Below, one piece after another: positions 27,237 through 36,130 of a DNA stretch of 64,000 bases. The translations under genes and the position numbers were made by a program. The notes beneath the pieces are model-generated. The model searched no databases. It saw only the letters and a list, made by a program, of their open reading frames with translations, and was not told the origin of the DNA. The stretch comes from Lachnospiraceae bacterium (lineage in GTDB: Bacteria > Bacillota > Clostridia > Lachnospirales > Lachnospiraceae), in contig JAQXVT010000037.1 in the NCBI GenBank assembly GCA_029225065.1, positions 1-64,000 of the forward strand, given 5' to 3'. Position 1 is the first letter of the stretch. Each line of letters begins with the position of its first letter.

Positions 27237-28910
27237 ATGAAACTGACAGGATCAGAGATTGTTATTGAATGTTTAAAAGAGCAGGGCGTAGATACGGTTT
27301 TCGGTTATCCGGGCGGAGCGATCCTGAATATATATGATGAGCTGTATAAACACAGCGATGAAATTCACCATGTCCTTACGTCGCATGAGCAGGGTGCTTC
27401 TCATGCGGCAGACGGCTATGCGCGGGCGACCGGAAAGGTAGGTGTCTGTATGGCAACTTCCGGCCCCGGTGCTACCAATCTGGTCACAGGTATTGCAACA
27501 GCCTACATGGACTCCGTTCCGATTGTTGCAATTACGGCGAACGTTTCTGTACCGCTTCTTGGACGCGACAGTTTTCAGGAGGTCGATATTACCGGCATCA
27601 CAATGCCGATCACAAAGCATAATTTTATCGTAAAAGAAGTGGATAAACTGGCGGACACGATCCGTGACGCATTCCATATCGCACGTGAGGGAAGACCGGG
27701 ACCGGTTCTTATCGATATTACGAAGGACGTAACAGCAGGCAGTGCAGAGTACACGCCGGTGAAACCGGAGCCAATCGAGCGCAGCGTGGAATATATCAAG
27801 GAGACAGATCTTCAGCAGGCGGTAGAGATGATTAATGCGTGCAGCCGTCCGTTCGTATTTGTCGGCGGCGGAGCAGTGATCTCAGATGCAGAGAACGAAC
27901 TGAAAACGTTTGTCGATAAACTGCATGCTCCGGTTGCAGATTCCCTGATGGGAAAGGGTGCTTACAGCGGAGAGAACGAGCTGTACTGCGGTATGCTCGG
28001 TATGCACGGTACAAAAGCAGCGAATCTCGGTGTTACGAAGTGTGATCTTCTGATCACCGTCGGCTCCAGATTCAGCGACCGTGTTGTAGGACAGGCAAAG
28101 AGCTTTGCAAAGAATGCAAAAATTATTCAGATCGATGTGGATCCGGCAGAGATCAACAAAAATATTCTGGTTGACTGCAGCATTATCGGTGATGTGCGCG
28201 AGGTATTGAAAAGACTGAATGCACGGATCGAGGATCATCGCCACGATGAATGGGATGAGGAAATCAAAGAGCTGAAGCAGAAATATCCGCTGAAATACGA
28301 TCACAGTGTTCTGACCGGACCGTATATTATGGAAGAGATCAACCGCCAGACAAAGGGCGACGCGATCATCGTGACGGAAGTCGGACAGCATCAGATGTGG
28401 GCGGCACAGTATTACAAGTACTTAAAGCCGCGCAGGCTGCTGACCTCCGGCGGACTTGGTACGATGGGATACGGACTCGGTGCCTCTCTTGGTGCAAAGA
28501 TGGGCTGCCCGGATAAAACCGTTATTAATATCGCAGGAGACGGATGCTTCCGTATGAATATGAATGAGCTTGCCACGGCAGCACGTTACAATATTCCGGT
28601 GATCGAAGTAGTCATCAACAATCACGTGCTCGGAATGGTACGTCAGTGGCAGACACTGTTTTATGGGCAGCGATATTCCCAGACAATTTTGAATGATTCT
28701 GTTGATTTTGTAAAGCTGGCAGAAGCACTTGGCGTGGAAGCATGCCGAGTGACGAAGCCGGAGGAATTTGGGCCGGCACTGGCACATGCGGTTTCACTCG
28801 GAAAACCATATCTGATTGACTGTGTGATCGGCAGTGATGATAAAGTGTTCCCGATGGTTCCGGCAGGAAAACCAATCGAGACCGTATTTGATCAGGATGA
28901 TCTGGATTGA
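27237..28910 (+). CDS. ilvB: Acetolactate synthase, large (catalytic) subunit
   Basis: 557 aa, ThDP/FAD enzyme joining pyruvate with pyruvate or 2-oxobutyrate, first common step of branched-chain synthesis. VFGYPGGAILNIYD and SHEQGASHAADGYARA (catalytic Glu about 50) mark the biosynthetic type; DSFQEVDITGITMPITKHN is typical of AHAS; the ThDP-Mg motif is GDGCFRMNMNELATAARYN (about 437-455). Start at ATG 27237: GGAAAGG lies 8 bases before it, while the in-frame ATG at 27228 overlaps that site. 26 bases after ilvD. The regulatory subunit gene ilvN does not follow; serC does. Confidence 0.95.
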   Translation: MKLTGSEIVIECLKEQGVDTVFGYPGGAILNIYDELYKHSDEIHHVLTSHEQGASHAADGYARATGKVGVCMATSGPGATNLVTGIATAYMDSVPIVAITANVSVPLLGRDSFQEVDITGITMPITKHNFIVKEVDKLADTIRDAFHIAREGRPGPVLIDITKDVTAGSAEYTPVKPEPIERSVEYIKETDLQQAVEMINACSRPFVFVGGGAVISDAENELKTFVDKLHAPVADSLMGKGAYSGENELYCGMLGMHGTKAANLGVTKCDLLITVGSRFSDRVVGQAKSFAKNAKIIQIDVDPAEINKNILVDCSIIGDVREVLKRLNARIEDHRHDEWDEEIKELKQKYPLKYDHSVLTGPYIMEEINRQTKGDAIIVTEVGQHQMWAAQYYKYLKPRRLLTSGGLGTMGYGLGASLGAKMGCPDKTVINIAGDGCFRMNMNELATAARYNIPVIEVVINNHVLGMVRQWQTLFYGQRYSQTILNDSVDFVKLAEALGVEACRVTKPEEFGPALAHAVSLGKPYLIDCVIGSDDKVFPMVPAGKPIETVFDQDDLD

Positions 28911-28948
28911 TCAAAATGGAAAGAATTGATCTGGGCTGATCAGAAAAA

Positions 28949-28982
28949 TGGGAAGTGCCGCACCGGATGGGCGGCATTTCCA
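28949..28982 (+). other. Hairpin between ilvB and serC
   Basis: GGGAAGTGCCGC (28950-28961) pairs with GGCGGCATTTCC (about 28970-28981). No T-run, so readthrough into serC is plausible. Confidence 0.45.
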
Positions 28983-29003
28983 TAAAATGAGGAGGATGAA
29001 GAC

Positions 29004-30086
29004 GTGAGCAGAGTTTATAATTTTTCGGCCGGACCGGCGGTATTACCGGAAGAAGTGCTGAAAGAAGCACAGGAAGAGATGCTGGATTACAGAGGATGCG
29101 GACAGTCTGTGATGGAGATGAGTCACAGATCCAAGGTATTTGATGACTTAATCAATGAGACAGAAGCAGACCTTCGTGATCTGATGCAGATTCCGGATAA
29201 TTACCGAATTCTGTATATGCAGGGCGGTGCAAGTCTGCAGTTTGCAATGATCCCGATGAATCTGATGAAGAACGGTGTTGCGGACTATATCATTACGGGA
29301 CAGTGGGCAAAGAAAGCATGGCAGGAAGCACAGAAGTACGGCCAGGCAAATGCCATTGCGTCCAGTGCAGACAAAACGTTTACGTATATCCCGGATTGCA
29401 GTGATCTGCCGATCGATGAGAAAGCCGATTACGTTTATATCTGTGAGAATAATACGATTTACGGAACGAAGTACAAAAAGCTTCCGAACACGAAAGGAAA
29501 AATTCTCGTCTCAGATGTATCCTCCTGTTTCCTTTCTGAGCCGGTCAATGTATCGGATTACGGTATCATTTACGGCGGTGTTCAGAAAAATATCGGACCG
29601 GCGGGCATGGTCATCTCCATTATCCGCGAAGACCTGATCACAGATGATGTCATGCCGTTTACTCCGACCATGATGAAATTTAAGACGCATGCGGATGCAA
29701 ATTCCATGTATAACACTCCGAACTGCTACTGCATTTACATGTGCGGCAAGGTATTTAAGTGGATCAAATCCATGGGCGGTCTTGCAGCCATGAAGGAGCG
29801 CAACGAGGCAAAGGCAAAAATCCTTTACGATTATCTCGACGAGAGTGCTCTGTTCCACGGAACCGTTGTAAAAGAGGATCGTTCCCTGATGAATGTTCCA
29901 TTTGTGACGGGCGACAAAGAGATGGATGCAAAGTTCGTAAAAGAAGCAGAGCAGGCCGGCTTTGTCAACCTGAAGGGACATCGGACCGTCGGCGGAATGC
30001 GCGCAAGCATTTACAATGCAATGCCTGTTGAGGGCGTGGAAAAGCTTGTGGCGTTTATGAAGGAATTTGAAAAGGAGAATGCGTAA
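29004..30086 (+). CDS. serC: Phosphoserine aminotransferase
   Basis: 360-aa PLP enzyme, class V aminotransferase fold, transferring the amino group of Glu to 3-phosphohydroxypyruvate. YNFSAGPAVLPEEVL and YRGCGQSVMEMSHRS (about 30-44) are SerC signatures; the Schiff-base Lys lies in YGGVQKNIGPAGM (about 199). The C-terminus has the FVNLKGHRTVGGMRASIYNAM phosphate-binding region (about 320-340). The start is GTG 29004 with GAGGAGG 8 bases upstream; the ATG inside that site reads into a stop after three codons. It overlaps the next gene, a dehydrogenase for the preceding serine step, by one base. Confidence 0.96.
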   Translation: MSRVYNFSAGPAVLPEEVLKEAQEEMLDYRGCGQSVMEMSHRSKVFDDLINETEADLRDLMQIPDNYRILYMQGGASLQFAMIPMNLMKNGVADYIITGQWAKKAWQEAQKYGQANAIASSADKTFTYIPDCSDLPIDEKADYVYICENNTIYGTKYKKLPNTKGKILVSDVSSCFLSEPVNVSDYGIIYGGVQKNIGPAGMVISIIREDLITDDVMPFTPTMMKFKTHADANSMYNTPNCYCIYMCGKVFKWIKSMGGLAAMKERNEAKAKILYDYLDESALFHGTVVKEDRSLMNVPFVTGDKEMDAKFVKEAEQAGFVNLKGHRTVGGMRASIYNAMPVEGVEKLVAFMKEFEKENA

Positions 30087-31243
30087 TGTTTCAGTATACA
30101 TGCCTCAATCCGATCGCCCAGACCGGTCTGGACGGATTTTCGGAAAATTATGAAAAAACAGAAGAATTAAACGGCGCAGATGCGATTCTGGTGCGCAGCG
30201 CCAAAATGCATGAGATGGAGCTGCCAAAGAGCGTGTGCGCAATTGCGCGGGCAGGGGCAGGCGTCAATAATATTCCGCTTGACAAGTATGCGAACCAGGG
30301 TATTGTGGTATTCAATACACCGGGGGCAAATGCAAACGGTGTAAAAGAGCTTGTATTTGCAGGAATGCTGCTGGCGGCAAGAGATATCATCGGAGGAGCA
30401 AACTGGACGAAGAGCCAGGCAGAAAATCCGGATGTGGCAGCTGCGGCAGAAAAAGAGAAAAAGAAATTTGCCGGAACAGAGCTTCTCGGAAAGAAGCTTG
30501 GTATCATCGGACTTGGTGCGATTGGCGTGAAGGTGGCAAATGCAGCAACCCATCTTGGTATGGATGTATATGGTTATGATCCGTATATTTCCGTCGATGC
30601 GGCCTGGAATCTTTCCAGAAATATCCATCATATCAATGATGTGGAGGATATTTACCGCCAGTGTGACTACATTACAATTCATGTGCCGCTTCTGGATTCC
30701 ACGAAAAAGATGATAAACAGCGATGCAATTGCAAAGATGAAGGACGGCGTTGTGCTTCTGAATTTTGCGAGAGACCTTCTGGTGGACGAAGAGGCTGTGC
30801 TTGAAGCAATCGAGAGCGGAAAAGTACATCGCTACGTTTCTGATTTCCCGAACACGACAACCGTCGGAAAGCCGGGCGTAATTGTGACACCGCATCTTGG
30901 CGCGTCCACAGCAGAGTCTGAGGAGAACTGTGCAGTCATGGCAGTAAAAGAGCTTCGCAATTTCCTGGAAAACGGAAATATCAAAAATTCCGTTAATTAT
31001 CCGAACTGTGATCTCGGTATCTGCGAGTCGGCATCCCGACTTGCGATCTGCCACAAGAATGTAAAGGGTATGATCAGCCGGTTTACCGATGTGCTGGCTG
31101 ACACGAACATTCACAACATGAGCAATGCAAGCAAGGGTGACTTCGCCTATACCTTACTTGATCTTGATTCTGTGGTATCCCCGCAGGAGCTTGCACAGGT
31201 GGAAGCAATTGAAGGCGTATTGAAGGTACGGGTAGTAAAATAA
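30086..31243 (+). CDS. serA: D-3-phosphoglycerate dehydrogenase
   Basis: 385-aa D-2-hydroxyacid dehydrogenase that makes 3-phosphohydroxypyruvate for SerC. NAD motif GKKLGIIGLGAIGVKVANAA (about 130-149), active-site Arg in LNFARDLLVDE (about 228), Glu in the YVSDFP/VGKPG region and His in VTPHLGAST (about 271) are present. The last ~70 residues (from CHKNVKGMISRFTDVL) form an ACT-type domain, which in this family can sense serine. The usual NTARGG motif reads NFARDL, a feature of this subgroup. Its ATG overlaps the serC stop (TAATG), and AAAAGGAGAA precedes it. Confidence 0.9.
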   Translation: MFQYTCLNPIAQTGLDGFSENYEKTEELNGADAILVRSAKMHEMELPKSVCAIARAGAGVNNIPLDKYANQGIVVFNTPGANANGVKELVFAGMLLAARDIIGGANWTKSQAENPDVAAAAEKEKKKFAGTELLGKKLGIIGLGAIGVKVANAATHLGMDVYGYDPYISVDAAWNLSRNIHHINDVEDIYRQCDYITIHVPLLDSTKKMINSDAIAKMKDGVVLLNFARDLLVDEEAVLEAIESGKVHRYVSDFPNTTTVGKPGVIVTPHLGASTAESEENCAVMAVKELRNFLENGNIKNSVNYPNCDLGICESASRLAICHKNVKGMISRFTDVLADTNIHNMSNASKGDFAYTLLDLDSVVSPQELAQVEAIEGVLKVRVVK

Positions 31244-31257
31244 AACGGAAATGCTGA

Positions 31258-31302
31258 AGAGAGAGGGCGGCTGCAGACAAAATGCAGCGGCTCTCTTTTT
31301 TG
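31258..31302 (+). terminator. Terminator of the serC-serA transcript
   Basis: Stem AGAGAGGGCGGCTGCA / TGCAGCGGCTCTCT with one bulge, then TTTTTT. Confidence 0.88.
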
Positions 31303-31397
31303 TGATTTTTGACTGAACCAGCCCTGCTTTTTTGTACATTCACGATAAAGACCACTGGATAAAGGGAAGAAAATTCTGGGATATTTTCCAATTATTC

Positions 31398-31426
31398 TTG
31401 AATTTGTCCGGATAAAATGGTAAACT
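31398..31426 (+). promoter_or_regulatory. Promoter of glgB
   Basis: TTGAAT (31398-31403), 17-base spacer, TAAACT (31421-31426), about 50 bases before the glgB start. Confidence 0.55.
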
Positions 31427-31475
31427 ATACAGTGTTAGATTTTTGACTATATTCACGAGTCTTGGAGGGTACCAT

Positions 31476-34163
31476 ATGGATGAGAAGTTATACGAGTTAA
31501 TGGACTGGGCAGGCGTCGAGGCGATCGTTTATTCGGAAGAGGATCAGCCGCAGAATCTGCTTGGAGCACATGTGACGGAAGATGGCATCACGATTCAGGG
31601 ATTTTTCCCCGGAGCCAGAGAAGTGGCTGTCAAGGTTAACGGCGGAAAAAAGGTATACCCGATGGACCTTGAGGATGAAGCAGGGTATTTTGCAGCACTG
31701 ATTCCCGGAAAGCGGATACCGAATTATGTGTATTGCGTGACGTATGAGGACGGAAGTGAGGAAGAACTGCTCGATCCGTACATTTTTGCACCGCAGATCA
31801 CAGAAAAAGAGACAAAGAAATTTAATGCAGGAATCTGCTATGACATTTACAAAAAGCTTGGCGCACACCCGATGACTGTAAATGGCGTATCAGGTGTGGA
31901 GTTTGCAGTATGGGCACCGAATGCGTTGCGTGTCAGCGTTGTCGGGGATTTCAATCTCTGGGACGGCAGAAGACTTCCGATGCGCAGACTGTGGGATTCC
32001 GGTATTTTTGAACTGTTTGTGCCGAATCTTCCGGATGGCGCGCTGTATAAATATGAGATTAAGGCAAAAGGCGGTCTGACCTATTTAAAGGCGGATCCGT
32101 ATGCAAACGCAGCAGAGCTTCGCCCGAATACGGCGTCTGTTGTAACCGATCTGTCAAAGTTCGAGTGGTCGGATGAAAAATGGATGGAGCAGCGGAAAAA
32201 GAAAAATGAGGATGAGGAGCCGGTAGCCGTTTATGAGGTGCATCTTGGTTCCTGGAGAAAGCCGGATGACGGACGGGAGTTTTACAATTACCGGGAGATT
32301 GCACCGATGCTGGCAGACTACGTAAAAGAGATGGGCTATACGCACGTGGAGCTGATGCCGGTGATGGAGCATCCGTTTGATGCATCCTGGGGCTATCAGG
32401 TGACCGGATATTATGCGCCGACAGCACGCTACGGTACGCCGCAGGATTTTATGTATTTCATGAATTATATGCATGAGCAGGGAATCGGCGTGATCCTTGA
32501 CTGGGTACCGGCACATTTCCCACGTGATACCTTTGGCCTGAGTGCATTTGACGGTACCTGTTTGTATGAGCATCTCGATCCGCGCAAGGGATCGCATCCG
32601 CACTGGGGGACACTGATTTACAATTATGGCCGTCCGGAGGTATCAAACTTCCTGATTGCCAACGCGCTGTTCTGGAAAAATGTATATCATGCAGACGGAA
32701 TCCGTATGGATGCGGTGGCATCAATGCTCTACCTGGATTACGGAAAGAACGACGGCGAATGGGTTGCAAATATTTATGGTGGCAATGAGAATCTGGAGGC
32801 CGTAGAGTTCTTCAAACATCTGAATTCAATTTTCAAAAAAGATAAGGATGGCGCACTGCTGATCGCGGAGGAGTCGACCGCATGGCCGAAGGTCACAGCT
32901 CCGGTAGAGGAAGAAGGCCTTGGCTTTGACTACAAGTGGAACATGGGTTGGATGAATGATTTCCTCGGCTATATGCAGCTGGATTCGATTTTCCGTTCCT
33001 ATCATCACGGGGAGCTGACGTTCAGCATGATCTATGCGTACAGCGAAAAGTTTATCCTGACGCTGTCCCACGATGAGGTGGTACACGGAAAGGGTTCCAT
33101 GATCGGAAAGATGCCTGGTAAGCGGAAAATGAAATTTGCAAACCTGCGTGCGGCGTATGGATTTATGCTCTCACATCCTGGCAAAAAGCTTCTGTTCATG
33201 GGACAGGATTTTGCACAGTTTGCCGAATGGAGCGAGGCAAAGAGCCTGGAGTGGGATCTGCTGCAGTATGAGGAGCATCAGCAGCTGAACAATTATGTGA
33301 AAGCACTTCTGAAGCTGTACAAGGAGCAGCCGGCGCTGTATGCAAAGGATTTCGATCCGATCGGTTTTGAGTGGATCAACAATATTTCGGCAGATGAAAA
33401 TATGCTTGTCTTTATGAGAAGAGGAGCGAAGGAGCAGGACGATCTGCTTGTCGTATGCAATTTCTCGCCGCTCGTTTATGAGAATCATAAGATTGGCGTT
33501 CCTTACAGCGGAAAATTCAAAGAGATCTTCAACAGCGACAGCACGGAGTTCGGCGGAGACGGTAATGTAAATCCGCGTGCGAAGAGTTCGAAGAAGAGTC
33601 CGTGCGATGACCGCGAGGATTCGATTCAGATCCTGGTGCCGCCGATGGGAATTTCAGTCTTTAAATGTACGCGGACAGAAGAGAAAGTAGCGACCGGTAA
33701 GAAGAAGAAAGAGACCGCATCTGCAGAGAAAAAGCGCCAGAAGAAAACGGAGCAGAAAAAGACGCCGGTGAAAAAGGCAGCTAAGGCAGCTCTAAAGGAA
33801 GCGGCGAAGGACGAGGCGGCAGTTACGGTTGCGAGCACTGAGACAAAAGTTGCGGTAAAGCCTGAACCGAAAGAGACAAAAGTGGCAGTAAAGCGCGAAC
33901 CGAAGGAAACGAAAGTGGCAGTAAAACGGGAACCGAAGGAGACCAAGGTAGCGGTAAAGCGCGAGCCAAAAGAGACCAAGGTAGCGGTAAAGCGCGAGCC
34001 AAAAGAGACCAAGGTAGCGGTAAAGCGCGAGCCGAAGGAAACGAAGGTAGCAGTAAAGCGCAAGCCGAAGGAGACCAAGGTAGCGGTAAAGCGTGAGCCG
34101 AAAGAGACGAAAGTGGCAGTAAAGCGCGAGCCGAAGGAAAAGAAAGCGGCTGGGCTGGAATAA
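31476..34163 (+). CDS. glgB: 1,4-alpha-glucan branching enzyme with repetitive Lys-rich tail
   Basis: 895 aa, GH13 branching enzyme that adds alpha-1,6 branches to glycogen. N-terminal CBM48-type domains (about 20-230), then the catalytic barrel with GYQVTGYYAPTARYGTP, DGIRMDAVASM (nucleophile Asp about 411), LIAEEST (acid/base Glu about 465) and LSHDEVVHGKGS (about 530), and a C-terminal beta domain to about 727. Unlike ordinary GlgB (about 630-760 aa), a tail of about 165 residues follows: a Lys/Ala-rich linker (about 730-788), nine 11-residue repeats ETKVAVKREPK (789-887) and EKKAAGLE. Start at ATG 31476 after GGAGGGTACC; an in-frame TTG at 31443 is rejected. glgA lies 27 kb downstream. 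Confidence 0.93.
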   Translation: MDEKLYELMDWAGVEAIVYSEEDQPQNLLGAHVTEDGITIQGFFPGAREVAVKVNGGKKVYPMDLEDEAGYFAALIPGKRIPNYVYCVTYEDGSEEELLDPYIFAPQITEKETKKFNAGICYDIYKKLGAHPMTVNGVSGVEFAVWAPNALRVSVVGDFNLWDGRRLPMRRLWDSGIFELFVPNLPDGALYKYEIKAKGGLTYLKADPYANAAELRPNTASVVTDLSKFEWSDEKWMEQRKKKNEDEEPVAVYEVHLGSWRKPDDGREFYNYREIAPMLADYVKEMGYTHVELMPVMEHPFDASWGYQVTGYYAPTARYGTPQDFMYFMNYMHEQGIGVILDWVPAHFPRDTFGLSAFDGTCLYEHLDPRKGSHPHWGTLIYNYGRPEVSNFLIANALFWKNVYHADGIRMDAVASMLYLDYGKNDGEWVANIYGGNENLEAVEFFKHLNSIFKKDKDGALLIAEESTAWPKVTAPVEEEGLGFDYKWNMGWMNDFLGYMQLDSIFRSYHHGELTFSMIYAYSEKFILTLSHDEVVHGKGSMIGKMPGKRKMKFANLRAAYGFMLSHPGKKLLFMGQDFAQFAEWSEAKSLEWDLLQYEEHQQLNNYVKALLKLYKEQPALYAKDFDPIGFEWINNISADENMLVFMRRGAKEQDDLLVVCNFSPLVYENHKIGVPYSGKFKEIFNSDSTEFGGDGNVNPRAKSSKKSPCDDREDSIQILVPPMGISVFKCTRTEEKVATGKKKKETASAEKKRQKKTEQKKTPVKKAAKAALKEAAKDEAAVTVASTETKVAVKPEPKETKVAVKREPKETKVAVKREPKETKVAVKREPKETKVAVKREPKETKVAVKREPKETKVAVKRKPKETKVAVKREPKETKVAVKREPKEKKAAGLE
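33840..34136 (+). repeat. Nine in-frame 33-bp tandem repeats in glgB
   Basis: Nine consecutive 33-bp units, each encoding ETKVAVKxxPK, span 33840-34136 exactly. Units 4 and 5 are identical; others differ mainly at third positions (ACA/ACG/ACC, GCA/GCG). Variant residues are P-E in unit 1 and R-K in unit 7. Confidence 0.95.
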
Positions 34164-34450
34164 GAAAAGAAATGCCAGAACAGTGTGTGGGAATAGTGAA
34201 GCACAGTTGATCCAGTGAAAGAAGCAGGAGACTATGCGGAACACGAAAATAAACGGAAAATCTGTATTGAGATTCTGAAACAGAGACTTACAGGTAAAGG
34301 GCAGGATGACTCATGCAGAGAAGAATATTCCAGCAGGGCAGTTCTTTCCGGCAGGCAGAAAAGACAAGGCAGCAATCTGATATCCATATGACAGAGAAGC
34401 TTTGGATATTATAGTGTCTGCGAAAATAAAAACGTACGGAGAGACGGAGA
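34164..34450. other. Intergenic region between glgB and the metal sensor gene
   Basis: About 290 purine-rich bases. I recognise no gene, hairpin with T-run, or clear operator. GATATTATAG near 34406 could be part of a promoter for the downstream gene. Confidence 0.4.
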
Positions 34451-34894
34451 ATGGAAAAGAAAAAAAGCAATGCAGTACATACACACATACTGGAAGATGG
34501 CACGGTGGTGACACATACCCATGACACACATCATGAGCACAGTCACGAAACGTCGTGTGCTCATGAGCATAACACTGAAATGGAAGCACATGAGCATGCT
34601 CACAGCCACGACCATGGCCACACGCATACTCATACGCACGAGAATACGAAAGCGGTTTTAAACCGTCTTTCCAGAGCAATCGGACATCTGGAATCGATTC
34701 GCAGAATGGTGGAGGATGGCAGGGACTGCAGTGAAGTGCTGATTCAGCTCTCAGCGGTCAAGTCTGCGATCAACAATACCGGAAAGGTGATCCTTCAGGA
34801 TCATATCCAGCATTGCCTGGTGGATGCGATCGAATCTGGAGATATGGAAACAATCGAAGAATTAAACAAAGCAATTGACCGGTTCATTAAGTGA
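34451..34894 (+). CDS. CsoR/RcnR-family metal-sensing repressor with His-rich N-terminal tail
   Basis: 147-aa all-helical DUF156-type DNA-binding repressor. The core (about 66-147) begins VLNRLSRAIGHLESIRRMVE and contains Cys83, His108 and Cys112 with exactly the spacing (25 and 4) of the CsoR Cu(I) ligands Cys-His-Cys, so copper(I) is the likeliest effector; Ni/Co sensors of the RcnR branch use extra His. The first ~64 residues are not part of the family core and hold 19 His in HTH/HEH/HDH patterns plus Cys36, suggesting metal buffering or additional Zn/Ni/Cu binding. No copper ATPase or chaperone gene adjoins. GGAGAGACGGAGA precedes the ATG. A sirtuin-like gene follows after 77 bases. Confidence 0.85.
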   Translation: MEKKKSNAVHTHILEDGTVVTHTHDTHHEHSHETSCAHEHNTEMEAHEHAHSHDHGHTHTHTHENTKAVLNRLSRAIGHLESIRRMVEDGRDCSEVLIQLSAVKSAINNTGKVILQDHIQHCLVDAIESGDMETIEELNKAIDRFIK

Positions 34895-34971
34895 TGGCGG
34901 AGCGACAGCAGAGGGCATAACATCAGGACTGCGGACAGATGATCGGAAAAAGCGGTACGGAGGTGTCAGTT

Positions 34972-35817
34972 ATGAATGGAAAAGAATTGGCTGGAGTTTT
35001 GTACAAAAGCAATTATACAGTATGCATTTCCGGGCGGGAGATGATCGTGGAGGACGGAATTGATTCCATGCGGAATCTGGAGACGGCCTACGAGATCGAG
35101 ACGAAGTATGGTTATTCACCGGAAGAGGTTTTCAGCGCCCGTTTTTTTAACACACGTACGGAGCAGTTTTATGAGTTTTACCGGGAAGAGGTGCTGGCGC
35201 AGGACAAAGAGCCTGGACCCGCCTATCAGGCGCTTGCAAAGATGGAAGAGCTTGGCGTGCTTCAGTGCACGATCACAAGACAGCTGTTTGACTTCCCGCG
35301 CCGTGCGGGCTGTCATCACGTTTACAACCTGCACGGAAACATCTTTGAGCGCAATGCCTGCCCGAGATGCGGAAAGCTCTATTCCATGGAATATTTAAGG
35401 GACAGCGGAAAGGTTCCGCTTTGTGAAAAATGCCGTGTGCCGGTTCATCCGGGTGTGACACTGCTCGGCGAGATGGTGGACATCGGGCTGACGACGAAGG
35501 CAGCAGACGAGGTGTCAAAAGCAGATACCTTGCTTCTGGCCGGTACCAATCTGTGGACGGAGACGGTACAGCAGTTCCTGAAATATTTCCATGGAACGAA
35601 TGTCATACTGATCCATTCCGGGAATCATTTTGCCGATAAGGATGCCGATATTTTCCTGAGCGGAAAGTGCTCGGAGATTCTGCCTGAGACGGCAAAGGAG
35701 CTGGAGCGGCTGAAAGGTCTGGAGGCAGAGAAAGAAAAAGCTGCTGCCTCTGCAGAAAAAATGGAAAAAGAAGCTGGTGAGGAAGAATGCAGTAGGGCTG
35801 AGGCAAAGAGGGATTGA
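34972..35817 (+). CDS. Divergent Sir2-family (sirtuin-like) protein
   Basis: 281 aa. The sirtuin frame is clear: catalytic-type His in NLHGN (121-123), zinc Cys at CPRC (130-133) and CEKC (151-154), GVTLLGE (161-167), and GTNLW (191-195) in place of GSSL. Yet the NAD-binding GAGIS...GIPDFR loop reads SGREMIVEDGIDSMR (20-34), and TQNIDxLH reads TRQLFDFP (100-107... with RAG following), so residues that bind the NAD ribose and nicotinamide pocket are lost. A charged, Glu/Ala/Lys-rich tail (about 240-281) follows the fold. Start at ATG 34972 with GGAGGTG; an in-frame ATG at 34939 lacks a site. May be co-transcribed with the metal sensor gene. Deacylase activity is uncertain. Confidence 0.7.
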   Translation: MNGKELAGVLYKSNYTVCISGREMIVEDGIDSMRNLETAYEIETKYGYSPEEVFSARFFNTRTEQFYEFYREEVLAQDKEPGPAYQALAKMEELGVLQCTITRQLFDFPRRAGCHHVYNLHGNIFERNACPRCGKLYSMEYLRDSGKVPLCEKCRVPVHPGVTLLGEMVDIGLTTKAADEVSKADTLLLAGTNLWTETVQQFLKYFHGTNVILIHSGNHFADKDADIFLSGKCSEILPETAKELERLKGLEAEKEKAAASAEKMEKEAGEEECSRAEAKRD

Positions 35818-35976
35818 AACAAATGGAGCAACTCTTCGCATTTATCTGAGTTAAGCCAGTCGGTTCACTTAATTGATGATATCCACTTTGATGCATGGTA
35901 TAAGACTCATACATATTTGATTTGAATAATATGTGACATTTAGATGGCGCCGACTGTATTCACAAATGACAGAAAG

Positions 35977-36007
35977 AACTTCCGGAATCGAAACCGGAAG
36001 TTTTTTT
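35977..36007 (+). terminator. Terminator after the second sirtuin-like gene
   Basis: Perfect AACTTCCGG (35977-35985) / CCGGAAGTT (35994-36002) stem with a T-run to 36007. Confidence 0.88.
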
Positions 36008-36130
36008 GTGCAGAATGGTGTAATTTCGCGTCAAAAAGGTACAGAATTGACTGGATTTGGGTATTCCCAAAAGGCGGGACTTGATATATAATTAGATATT
36101 GCGAAAATCTATTTTTACATGCAAATAGCT

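Noticed and set aside
30167-31114. 315-codon minus-strand frame opposite serA
   Set aside because: Antisense of a conserved enzyme, Cys/His-rich composition typical of shadow frames, no start signal.
33840-34136. Possible CRISPR array because of regular 33-bp repeats
   Set aside because: Units are directly tandem with no spacers, stay in frame with glgB, and no cas genes are present.
33626-34204. A minus-strand open frame with many copies of FVSFGSRFTAT-type repeats
   Set aside because: It is only the antisense reading of the glgB tail repeats; the plus-strand frame has the conserved enzyme upstream and third-position variation.
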